Below, in pieces: positions 1 through 6,119 of a stretch of DNA of 18,389 nucleotides; the stretch's first letter is position 1; each line of letters starts with the position of its first letter. This stretch comes from Nitrosotalea sp. (lineage in GTDB: Archaea > Thermoproteota > Nitrososphaeria > Nitrososphaerales > Nitrosopumilaceae): assembly GCA_023252335.1 (NCBI GenBank), contig JAJPEA010000017.1:1-18389 (forward strand), given 5' to 3'. Made by a program: the position numbers and the translations under genes. The notes beneath the pieces were generated by a model that saw only the letters and a list, made by a program, of their open reading frames with translations, ran no database searches and was not told where the DNA came from.

Positions 1-247
1 CAATCCAAGTATACACCGTCATAATTAGTGCATAATAGGTTGCTGTTCCTGGAACGCCAGTGAACGTAAGGTAGTATGATGCACCTACTACGAGCATCAT
101 TGTTTGCCCTATGGAGAATATCACAAACGATGTCCATGCCCAATCAGTGTAGAAGATGTAGTCTCCTGCGTTGATCACCAACAAGGTTGAATTTACTGCT
201 ACCACTACCATAAACAAGTAATGGGTACACCTTCGTAACCAAACCAT
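1..247 (-). CDS. amoA: Ammonia monooxygenase subunit A, N-terminal part (runs off left edge)
   Basis: Reading from ATG at 247 toward base 1 gives about 82 residues beginning MVWLRRCTHYLFMVVVAVNS, which I recognise as archaeal AmoA. Further recognisable stretches are INAGDYIFYTDWAW and GVPGTATYYALIMTVYTWI. AmoA is a membrane subunit of ammonia monooxygenase, which oxidises ammonia to hydroxylamine. The visible part contains a first hydrophobic helix at about residues 10-27, the conserved aromatic loop, and a second helix at about residues 38-60. The remainder of the protein (about 216 residues in the family) lies outside the window. The start fits a box A TTTAAATAAA centred near 275, which places transcription start almost on the ATG. 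The next genes of the cluster (amoX, amoC, amoB in Nitrosopumilus) would lie outside the window. Identity is very secure. Confidence 0.97.
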   Translation of the reverse strand, partial: MVWLRRCTHYLFMVVVAVNSTLLVINAGDYIFYTDWAWTSFVIFSIGQTMMLVVGASYYLTFTGVPGTATYYALIMTVYTWI

Positions 248-260
248 TTGATTACAGTTG

Positions 261-287
261 TGTCATGATTTTATTTAAAACATGACA
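261..287 (-). promoter_or_regulatory. amoA promoter: box A inside a 7+7 palindrome
   Basis: TGTCATG (261-267) and CATGACA (281-287) are a perfect inverted repeat. The 13 nt between them are the AT-rich box A of amoA, read on the minus strand as TTTTAAATAAAA (269-280). The box centre is about 27 nt from the amoA ATG, normal for a leaderless archaeal transcript. A protein bound to both arms would cover the TBP site, so a repressor operator is the simplest reading. A further TCATGAC half-site lies at 305-311. The symmetry is seen directly; the operator role is inferred. Confidence 0.6.
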
Positions 288-313
288 GCATGTGTTAAAT
301 ATTTTCATGACGT

Positions 314-388
314 AAAAAAATAATCTACGGAGTTAATAGTCTAAGAATAATAAAATAGTTCTTAGCCAGACCATACCTCCGTAGATTA
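314..388 (-). ncRNA. Putative structured small RNA or attenuator upstream of amoA
   Basis: A perfect 12-bp inverted repeat, TAATCTACGGAG (321-332) with CTCCGTAGATTA (377-388), encloses a second 7-bp inverted repeat, CTAAGAA (341-347) with TTCTTAG (359-365). On the minus strand the outer stem is followed directly by seven T (314-320), as in a poly-U terminator. Box A-like GTTTATCT (406-413) and CTTTAAAC (401-408) on the same strand would start an RNA near 378-385. The strand therefore fits either a ~70-nt sRNA or a leader/attenuator for transcripts entering amoA. No coding frame here looks real. The structure is seen; transcription is inferred. Confidence 0.45.
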
Positions 389-769
389 AAATTATTATTG
401 TTTAAAGATAAACAGTCATTTGCACAAATCATGTCATACAATAGATTGTATATTCTACATATGTAAATAATTAACATGTATGCGTCACATAATATTATTA
501 ACAAATATTCATGGAAGAGAATGATTCGGATCAATTGTTGTTACATTCATCATATAAAAAATGTACACGCTAATTACATTGTTTATCAATGACCAAAAAC
601 GGTGAAAAGTGGTAGGCATGTAAGATTTTCGACAGGTACACATACAAATGATTTCAGATAGAACATCAATGCAAGTACTAGTGATGCAGACGCACTCATT
701 GAAACGTACCACCATCTGAACTTTACACTCATGAAGATTATTTGCTTACTAATCATATTTAAATTTCAG
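389..769. other. Long non-coding interval between amoA and the SRPBCC-TFB genes
   Basis: With the structured element on its left, this makes a 575-bp gap without a convincing gene between the amoA ATG and the start at 823, long for this compact genome. It is AT-rich. A good plus-strand box A, TATAAAAAA, lies at 554-562, but no ORF of note follows, so a short plus-strand RNA is possible. A second box A-like TATTTAAAT lies at 756-764. The only longer open frame (509-715, minus) is rich in Cys, Ile and Met and matches nothing I know. Otherwise nothing is visible. Confidence 0.4.
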
Positions 770-800
770 AGATTGCAGTGTATACTAACGTAGATTTATT
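770..800 (+). promoter_or_regulatory. Promoter of the SRPBCC-TFB operon with shared 18-bp element
   Basis: The 18-mer AGATTGCAGTGTATACTA (770-787) is followed after 7 nt by box A TTTATT (795-800), whose centre is 25-26 nt before ATG 823. The same 18-mer, the same 7-nt spacing and the same box A recur at 2337-2367 in front of the plastocyanin-like gene. The element occupies the region just upstream of the BRE, where archaeal activators bind or where a special TFB would contact DNA. Confidence 0.65.
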
Positions 801-822
801 TCAGTTTTTAATTTATGTAAAC

Positions 823-1284
823 ATGCTCAAGATTGAGGTAAGATTGCAAATCAATGCACCTCAAGATGAAGTATGGAAAATAGTATCAAAGATTGGTAAT
901 GATCCACGTTATTGGAAGAGAATAATTTTACTCAGAAATATTTCAAGAGATCGAAATTTCACAACCCGAGAGATTACGTTACTTGATGGCAGCAAATGCT
1001 TTCAAAAAATAACACTCTTTCCAAAAGAAGGAATTCACATACGATCTAGTCGTGGACCTATTGTAGGCATAAAAGACATCTTGCTCACAAGTATTGGCAA
1101 TACAACAATTCTAGAAGTCCAGATGAATTACAAGATACCAGGTGTTGTACGCCTTATTCCAAGGAGCATGGTAGAGGAATTACAATTGGAGGCAGAACAA
1201 GCTCTGCAGTTAATAAAACAAGAGGTAGAAGAATTCTTGTCAATATCCCAAAAAAAGATGGAAAATTACAAGATGATCGTGTAA
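823..1284 (+). CDS. SRPBCC/START-fold small-molecule-binding protein
   Basis: The product is 153 residues. It opens with the pattern of the SRPBCC (polyketide cyclase/START-like) fold: a first strand, then APQDEVWKIVSKIGNDPRYW, where a helix follows the conserved Pro/Val-Trp. A run of strands follows (EITLLDG, FQKITLFP, TILEVQMNYKI) and a long C-terminal helix from about residue 106 (RLIPRSMVEELQLEAEQALQLIKQEVEEFL). Proteins of this fold enclose a hydrophobic ligand or act as coenzyme/lipid carriers; the ligand cannot be read from sequence. An upstream GTG at 778 would lengthen it by 15 residues, but box A 795-800 lies inside that extension, so ATG 823 is preferred. The stop codon abuts the TFB start with no spacer, so the two are co-transcribed and probably work together. 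Confidence 0.75.
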   Translation: MLKIEVRLQINAPQDEVWKIVSKIGNDPRYWKRIILLRNISRDRNFTTREITLLDGSKCFQKITLFPKEGIHIRSSRGPIVGIKDILLTSIGNTTILEVQMNYKIPGVVRLIPRSMVEELQLEAEQALQLIKQEVEEFLSISQKKMENYKMIV

Positions 1285-2265
1285 ATGAATGAAAAAAACG
1301 ATTTAAATCAAGTTTTTCAAGTAAAAACACCGCCATATTACGACATACATCACATTGTCAAGAGACAAAATATCAAATGGACCGAGTTGAGGTGCAAGGT
1401 CTTGGGTTGTAAAGGAAAACCCCTGATCACAGACGATGTAAGAGGAGAAATAATCTGCGGATGTTGTGGTTCAATCGTAACAGAAAAATCAATTGACATA
1501 AATCCCAACAGAACAAATGATGTGTACGAGTTTCTAACAAAAACAAGAAACGGACCTGGACAATCACTTTCAATGTATGATAGGGGCATGATGACAATGA
1601 TATCAAACAAGGATGCCCTTGGAAAACCTATTTCAGGATCCATGAAGAATTCTTTTATTCGCCTAAAGATACTTGACACTAGAAACAGATCAAGATCATA
1701 CAGTCGAACATTAAGATCTGCTCTTTTGTTTCTGGATGTTTTAGAGAGTAAGCTTGGTCTTCCCGATTTTGTTGTAGAAAATGCTGCATACATTTACCGG
1801 AAAGCCATGCAGAAGAAGATAACAATAGGACGAAATTCAAAGCGTTTGATGTGTGCATCAGTCTATGCAGCATGTAGACAAAATGGCGTACCAAGATCGA
1901 TCATTGATATTTCGCAGGCAGCATCCATTAGAAAAAAAGAAGTCAGTAAATCGTATAGAAAATTAATTGAAGGACTAGAACTAAGATTATCTTGCTGCCC
2001 CTCGTTTGATTATGTGACAAAAATATCAAATGAGATAAACATGAGCAGAAAAACGAGTAGGTATGCGCTAAATGTGCTTAAAAAATTAACAGAGAGTGAA
2101 TTAACAGATGGTAAAAACCCAATGGTGCTTGTTGGCGCTGCACTCTATTTATCATGTGTTCTCAATAAAGAACACATTACACAGGAAAAGATTGCCAAAG
2201 CTTGTGGGGTCACATCTTCTGCCATACGTATCAGATATCATATTTTGAGAAGATATGCAATATAA
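1285..2265 (+). CDS. tfb: Transcription initiation factor B (TFB) paralogue
   Basis: This 326-residue protein has the TFIIB layout: an N-terminal zinc ribbon (C37, C42, C58, C61), a B-finger/linker around residues 75-115 (RTRNGPGQSLSMYDRGMMTMI-like), and two cyclin repeats at about 130-230 and 235-326. Recognisable cyclin motifs are RNSKRLMCASVYAACRQNGVPRSI and KNPMVLVGAALYLSCVLN, and it ends in the ITQEKIAKACGVTSSAIRIRY recognition helix. TFB bridges TBP at box A/BRE and recruits RNA polymerase. Thaumarchaea carry several TFBs. This one is divergent: its first zinc knuckle is C-X4-C instead of C-X2-C, and much of the ribbon is poorly conserved. It starts one base after the SRPBCC stop, so the SRPBCC protein may be a ligand-sensing partner. 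That link is inference from position. Confidence 0.9.
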   Translation: MNEKNDLNQVFQVKTPPYYDIHHIVKRQNIKWTELRCKVLGCKGKPLITDDVRGEIICGCCGSIVTEKSIDINPNRTNDVYEFLTKTRNGPGQSLSMYDRGMMTMISNKDALGKPISGSMKNSFIRLKILDTRNRSRSYSRTLRSALLFLDVLESKLGLPDFVVENAAYIYRKAMQKKITIGRNSKRLMCASVYAACRQNGVPRSIIDISQAASIRKKEVSKSYRKLIEGLELRLSCCPSFDYVTKISNEINMSRKTSRYALNVLKKLTESELTDGKNPMVLVGAALYLSCVLNKEHITQEKIAKACGVTSSAIRIRYHILRRYAI

Positions 2266-2282
2266 AAATAGAATCTAACTTG

Positions 2283-2296
2283 TCATAGTATTTTTC
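2283..2296 (+). terminator. Possible poly-T terminator after TFB
   Basis: A short T-run (TATTTTT) follows the TFB stop by about 25 bp, with no strong hairpin. Archaeal termination often needs only a T-run. Weak call. Confidence 0.3.
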
Positions 2297-2336
2297 CAAA
2301 TAATATTTCAGACATGTCTTAACATCCCAACACCAA

Positions 2337-2367
2337 AGATTGCAGTGTATACTATCTAGCATTTATT
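2337..2367 (+). promoter_or_regulatory. Promoter of the plastocyanin-like gene with shared 18-bp element
   Basis: This is the second exact copy of AGATTGCAGTGTATACTA (2337-2354), again 7 nt before box A TTTATT (2362-2367). The box centre is 26-27 nt from the TTG at 2391, which supports that start and a leaderless mRNA. See the copy at 770-800. Confidence 0.65.
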
Positions 2368-2390
2368 CTAAATTTAGAAACTAATACTAG

Positions 2391-2870
2391 TTGAGTCTAC
2401 CAACATCAAGCCATGCATATGGTATTGGGCTAATTGCAGTCATGGTAGGTGCTGCCATGGGCGTATCATATTATCAACTTTATTTCATACCCGAATTAAA
2501 TGCAAAACCAATAATTCCAGATAAAATACTGCATCCTGGAGACATTACCACCATAATTATTGTTCCAGGCGCTGAAAACAAGGATCAGGTGCAAAATTTT
2601 GTACCCAAAAAAATTGAAGCCCAACTTGGAGTAAACAATCTAGTAGTATGGAAAAATACCAGCCCTGATACTGGTCACACGGTCACACCTGATGCCGGAA
2701 GTGAATTCAAAGATCAATACAGTGGACAATTTGGTTCTCCTGGAATAATCAAGCCAGGACAGAAATACCAATTTCTATTCACTCAAGAGGCAGTGATAAA
2801 GTATCATTGCGATCCTCATCCATGGATGAGAGGAGAGATTGATGTTGTACATGGAGCCTTGACATCTTGA
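2391..2870 (+). CDS. Membrane-anchored plastocyanin-like blue copper protein
   Basis: The 159-residue protein has an N-terminal uncleaved hydrophobic anchor (about residues 9-33) and an extracytoplasmic cupredoxin domain (about 50-155). Type 1 copper ligands are all present: H96 in GHTVTPD, and C140, H143 and M146 in YHCDPHPWMRG. In ammonia-oxidising archaea such proteins are thought to replace c-type cytochromes as electron carriers between the ammonia-oxidation module, the quinone pool and the terminal oxidase. The start is TTG 2391; the next in-frame ATG (codon 18) would destroy the membrane anchor, and the box A distance also fits TTG. Its promoter shares an 18-bp element with the SRPBCC-TFB operon, so the two are probably controlled together. 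Confidence 0.92.
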   Translation: MSLPTSSHAYGIGLIAVMVGAAMGVSYYQLYFIPELNAKPIIPDKILHPGDITTIIIVPGAENKDQVQNFVPKKIEAQLGVNNLVVWKNTSPDTGHTVTPDAGSEFKDQYSGQFGSPGIIKPGQKYQFLFTQEAVIKYHCDPHPWMRGEIDVVHGALTS

Positions 2871-3151
2871 GAATAGAATTCGGATGGCTTATCGTAGCCA
2901 AACTATTGTTATCAAATCCACCACCCCGGCATACACCTTTTTTGTTTAATACCCAAACATGTGTATTTGGAAAGGATTTCAAAATAAAATTACAATATCC
3001 AAAGTATTAGCAATATAGAATTAGGTTGCAGTATCCAAGCCAATGAAGAACAATGTTTAAGTTGAATATTATAGTAGTTTGTATGCAAATTCTAATAATG
3101 TATTATTTGCGACTTATAGTCAAGTGAAAAAACAATTATCTAATCTCAAAC
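2871..3151. other. Intergenic spacer with T-run and a box A
   Basis: This 281-bp gap has no credible ORF. A small hairpin (GGCT..AGCC, 2886-2899) and a T-run CCTTTTTTG (2936-2944) probably end the plastocyanin-like transcript. A possible box A CTTATAGT near 3113-3120 fits transcription toward the gene at 3152. The stretch GGTTGCAGTATCC (about 3024-3036) resembles part of the 18-bp element but lacks its spacing to a box A. Confidence 0.4.
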
Positions 3152-4315
3152 ATGTTGTCAGTTTTCCTAGTGTTAGCCAACACAAAGTACAATGTAACAC
3201 AGATTCATCAGAATAGATCCATGGCCACAATAGTCACCGATAGAAATTTAATCTTAGATAACGCTCACACCGAGTTAAGCGAAAACGTGAGGTGGAGTTG
3301 GGCATGCAGAATATTGGATCAAGGCAGTAGATACAGGCTTGATACAACTGCCTTGGCTAAACCCAGAGTCGGCGACCTTGTTCTAGTCAAGATACAACAG
3401 ATCGGATATCATGACTCAATTGTAACAATCGATAATAAGAAAATCCGCATATACGAAAATGATTTGCTGGTATGCATCTTGGGAAACAGATATGCCACAG
3501 ACGCATTTGAAGGCGAGGTCGACGATGTTCAAAATCTCAGCATGTTGACTGCGGGAGGAATGGTAGGAACCCTACGATCGAGACACCGCGACATTAAAGC
3601 ACCTACAAGCGTATCATTTGTTGGGTTTCTAAACGACGAGAACGGTCAAAGAATTAATCTAAAGAGGTTGAAGTTAGACAATGTTTCTCATTCCCAGCCA
3701 AGACAGGTAAAAAACCTACTAGCAATTGTTGGAACTGCAATGAATTCAGGCAAAACTACAACTGCCAGGAAGATAATAAAGAGACTCTCAGAGATGGGAT
3801 TGAAAGTTTCGGCCTGCAAGATCACTGGCAGCGTCTCAAACAGGGATTCGGATGAGATGAGATCTGCGTCAGCAAAACTAATAACTGATTTTAGTGACTA
3901 TGGATTCCCATCTACCTATTTGTGTTCCAAGGAAGAGTTGATGACCTTGTTCAATACAATGTTGACTGACATGTCTGAAAAAGATCATGATATCATAGTA
4001 ATGGAAATTGCAGACGGGATACTTCAACGAGAGACTGCCATGCTGCTTGCAGACCAATCAGTTAAACAAGCAATAAAAGGAATCATACTTACTGCTGACA
4101 ATGCGCCTTCTGCACTCTATGCAACAGATTATCTGAAAAAATTGGGCTACAACATAATTGCAGTGTCTGGCGCCATAACATCTTCCCCATTATCCGTAAG
4201 AGAGTTCATGGATCACAGTGAGATCTACATAGCCTCGTCAGCCGACTCTGGGAGGGAATTAGCAAATGTCATTGCAGAGGAATTTTACAATTTAAATTTG
4301 GTTAAAGAGATTTAA
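3152..4315 (+). CDS. P-loop NTPase with BioD/DUF1611-like nucleotide-binding domain
   Basis: The 387-residue protein (from ATG 3152) has two parts. Residues ~24-180 are beta-rich, with GDLVLVKIQQIGYHDSI and ILGNRYATDAFEGEV. Residues ~185-385 form a P-loop domain: Walker A GTAMNSGKTTT (194-204, G-X5-GKT spacing as in dethiobiotin synthetase and DUF1611 proteins), ACKITGS (221-227), and a Walker B-like strand IIVMEIADG (281-289). Such domains belong to SIMIBI-class ATPases and ligases; DUF1611 includes DgcN, a D-glutamate N-acetyltransferase. The substrate is unknown. It lies 16 bp before an ABC exporter followed by an M14 peptidase, so it probably activates or modifies the same compound. ATG 3221 (MATIVTDRN, 364 residues) is an alternative start, since the first 23 residues look unlike a domain. 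Fold is fairly sure, function is not. Confidence 0.7.
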   Translation: MLSVFLVLANTKYNVTQIHQNRSMATIVTDRNLILDNAHTELSENVRWSWACRILDQGSRYRLDTTALAKPRVGDLVLVKIQQIGYHDSIVTIDNKKIRIYENDLLVCILGNRYATDAFEGEVDDVQNLSMLTAGGMVGTLRSRHRDIKAPTSVSFVGFLNDENGQRINLKRLKLDNVSHSQPRQVKNLLAIVGTAMNSGKTTTARKIIKRLSEMGLKVSACKITGSVSNRDSDEMRSASAKLITDFSDYGFPSTYLCSKEELMTLFNTMLTDMSEKDHDIIVMEIADGILQRETAMLLADQSVKQAIKGIILTADNAPSALYATDYLKKLGYNIIAVSGAITSSPLSVREFMDHSEIYIASSADSGRELANVIAEEFYNLNLVKEI

Positions 4316-4331
4316 TGTAAACGACACTTGA

Positions 4332-6119
4332 TTGAAATACAAAAAAATGACACAAGACTCCCACGGCGTGACCTCGCCTACAAAGTTTATTTCTGGATAC
4401 ATCAAAAGATACAAAACACGATTTGCTGCAGCCGCTTTCTGGTCCATACTTTTTGTAATTGTTCCCATGCAGGTACCGATTCTTACGGGTGCTTTAATTG
4501 ACGGCATACATGGGAAACATGTAAAAATCTTCGGGCTCATAGAGTTACACGACAGCCACAAGGAGGTTATCTTGGCTGTCTTTCTTGGTATGGTAATAAT
4601 CGCATTGCTATATGGCCTGGCTGCCTATTTTCGCACCACCTCCGTAGCCAGAGTTAGCAGGCATATTGTAGTAGAGATCAGAAAGCAGCTGGTTCAGAAA
4701 TTGACGGCGCTCTCTTTGGACAGACATCAGAATCTTGGCTCAGGCGAACTGCTAAACCGTGCCGTGCTAGACACAGGCACAATGAGACCGTTTATTGAAA
4801 ATACGTTTATCAAGACATCAACAAACCTGATCAGAATAATTTATCCGGTATCCATGCTTTTTGTGCTAAACCCATTTCTTGCATTGCTGGCATCGTCAGT
4901 TTTGCCTGTTCAGTGGATAATTACAAGGCAACTGCAGAAAAAACTGCATGCCGCATCCAGGAAACAAAGGGGGACTCAATCACGCCTCACTGCACTGATA
5001 AAAGAAAACCTTGATGGAGTAGAAACCGTTCAAACCTCAAATGCGGAAAGGTTTGTGGTTGAGAAGATCTCAAGGCAGGCAGAAAAGCTGGAATCTGACC
5101 AGATGGCAACCAAGAAATACGCTGGCATGATCTCTGCCACGGTGTGGATCATGACCAGCATTGGATTAGCACTGGTATGGTGGCAGGGAGGATCAATGGT
5201 AGTCAGTGAGCGCATGACAGTTGGATCCCTTGTGGCGTTTACCGGCTTTGCAGTCTTCATTTACAGGCCATCAAGAAGGTTTACCAATTTGATAAACATA
5301 TATCAAAAGGGAGTAGTTGCCGCAGAACGCATACAAGAGATTTTAAAGACTCCCTCCTCAGTTGAAGATCAGCCCAACGCTCCTCCACTCAGAGTTGACC
5401 GGGGAGCGATCGAGTTTAGGAATGTCTCCTTTGCATATACTGACAAAAATGTCTTGTCAGGAATTTGCCTCAACATAGAACCCTGCACACTCACTGCCAT
5501 AATTGGTAGAAACGGTTCTGGAAAGAGCTCACTTTTGAAATTAATTGTCAGGCTGTATGATCCAACAGAAGGACAGGTTCTAATAGATGACCAGAATGTC
5601 AGGACGGTTCAACTAGAGTCCCTCAGATCGCAGATTGCAGTAGTGCCTCAATCATCCATTATTTTCAACGGGACAGTATCAGAAAATGTTCGATTGTCTC
5701 GACCAGATGCCACAGAAAAAGAAGTGGAAGAAGCATGCGAGACTGCAGGAGTCCTAAAATTTGTTGCCAAATGGCAAAAAGGCCTCGATACCCAGCTTGG
5801 AGTCGGGGGAATTAGTCCATCAGGAGGCGAGATACAACGAATTGCCATTGCAAGGGCAATAATAAAAAAACCAAAGATACTGCTATTGGACGAGCCCAGC
5901 TCGGCACTTGATTCTGAATCAGAATCGTCTCTGGCTGAGACACTGGCGGAACTGAAAAGCAACATGACAATCATGCTAGTAAGCCATCGTCCAAAGATCA
6001 TCAGAAATGCGGACAAGTGCATTGTCATAGATTGCGGGAGGATAGTGCCTGAAACTCTAGGATCCACTATACAAGATATTCGCAACCTGGCATACCTAGA
6101 CAACATGAAAGAAATATGA
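4332..6119 (+). CDS. ABC exporter, fused membrane and ATPase domains
   Basis: The 595-residue half-transporter has a six-helix exporter domain (about residues 30-325; clear helices near 33-55, 80-100, 165-200, 268-310). The nucleotide-binding domain runs from about 355 to 575: Walker A GRNGSGKSS (392-400), Q-loop Q440, signature SPSGGE (495-500, a variant of LSGGQ), Walker B ILLLDEP (516-522), D-loop SALD, and H-loop H552. It resembles MsbA/LmrA-type homodimeric exporters and has no N-terminal C39 peptidase domain. The start may be TTG 4332 or ATG 4347, and the latter is equally good. It is 16 bp after the P-loop gene and overlaps the peptidase start by 4 bp (ATGA), so the three form an operon. 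The cargo is unknown; a peptide or amide is suggested by the neighbouring M14 peptidase. Confidence 0.92.
   Translation: MKYKKMTQDSHGVTSPTKFISGYIKRYKTRFAAAAFWSILFVIVPMQVPILTGALIDGIHGKHVKIFGLIELHDSHKEVILAVFLGMVIIALLYGLAAYFRTTSVARVSRHIVVEIRKQLVQKLTALSLDRHQNLGSGELLNRAVLDTGTMRPFIENTFIKTSTNLIRIIYPVSMLFVLNPFLALLASSVLPVQWIITRQLQKKLHAASRKQRGTQSRLTALIKENLDGVETVQTSNAERFVVEKISRQAEKLESDQMATKKYAGMISATVWIMTSIGLALVWWQGGSMVVSERMTVGSLVAFTGFAVFIYRPSRRFTNLINIYQKGVVAAERIQEILKTPSSVEDQPNAPPLRVDRGAIEFRNVSFAYTDKNVLSGICLNIEPCTLTAIIGRNGSGKSSLLKLIVRLYDPTEGQVLIDDQNVRTVQLESLRSQIAVVPQSSIIFNGTVSENVRLSRPDATEKEVEEACETAGVLKFVAKWQKGLDTQLGVGGISPSGGEIQRIAIARAIIKKPKILLLDEPSSALDSESESSLAETLAELKSNMTIMLVSHRPKIIRNADKCIVIDCGRIVPETLGSTIQDIRNLAYLDNMKEI

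Noticed and set aside
325..534. Minus-strand open frame of 69 codons over the double-stem element
   Set aside because: It is rich in Ile, Leu, Tyr and Cys, as expected from AT-rich non-coding DNA, and it crosses the inverted repeat. No box A is placed for its ATG.
509..715. Minus-strand open frame of 68 codons in the amoA upstream gap
   Set aside because: No recognisable domain, six Cys in an odd pattern, and no promoter at a proper distance; kept only as part of the non-coding interval.
680..718. Possible C/D box RNA (TGATG followed by CTGA)
   Set aside because: Only one imperfect C box and one D box, with no C'/D' pair; expected by chance in AT-rich DNA.
778..822. GTG start 15 codons upstream for the SRPBCC gene
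   Set aside because: The box A at 795-800 lies within this extension, and the shared promoter spacing with the plastocyanin-like gene places the start at 823.
3024..3036. Third copy of the 18-bp promoter element (GGTTGCAGTATCC)
   Set aside because: It matches only the TTGCAGT core and has no TTTATT at 7 nt.
4151..4165. AATTGCAGTGTCTGG resembling the 18-bp element
   Set aside because: It lies within a coding region and matches only about 10 bases.
3152..4315. Calling the P-loop protein dethiobiotin synthetase (BioD) or MobB
   Set aside because: Only the P-loop spacing is shared. The protein has an extra N-terminal domain, and no biotin or molybdopterin genes are near.
5648..6106. Long minus-strand open frame opposite the ABC transporter ATPase domain
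   Set aside because: Shadow of the real gene: the plus frame carries all ABC motifs, and the minus product has no domain.
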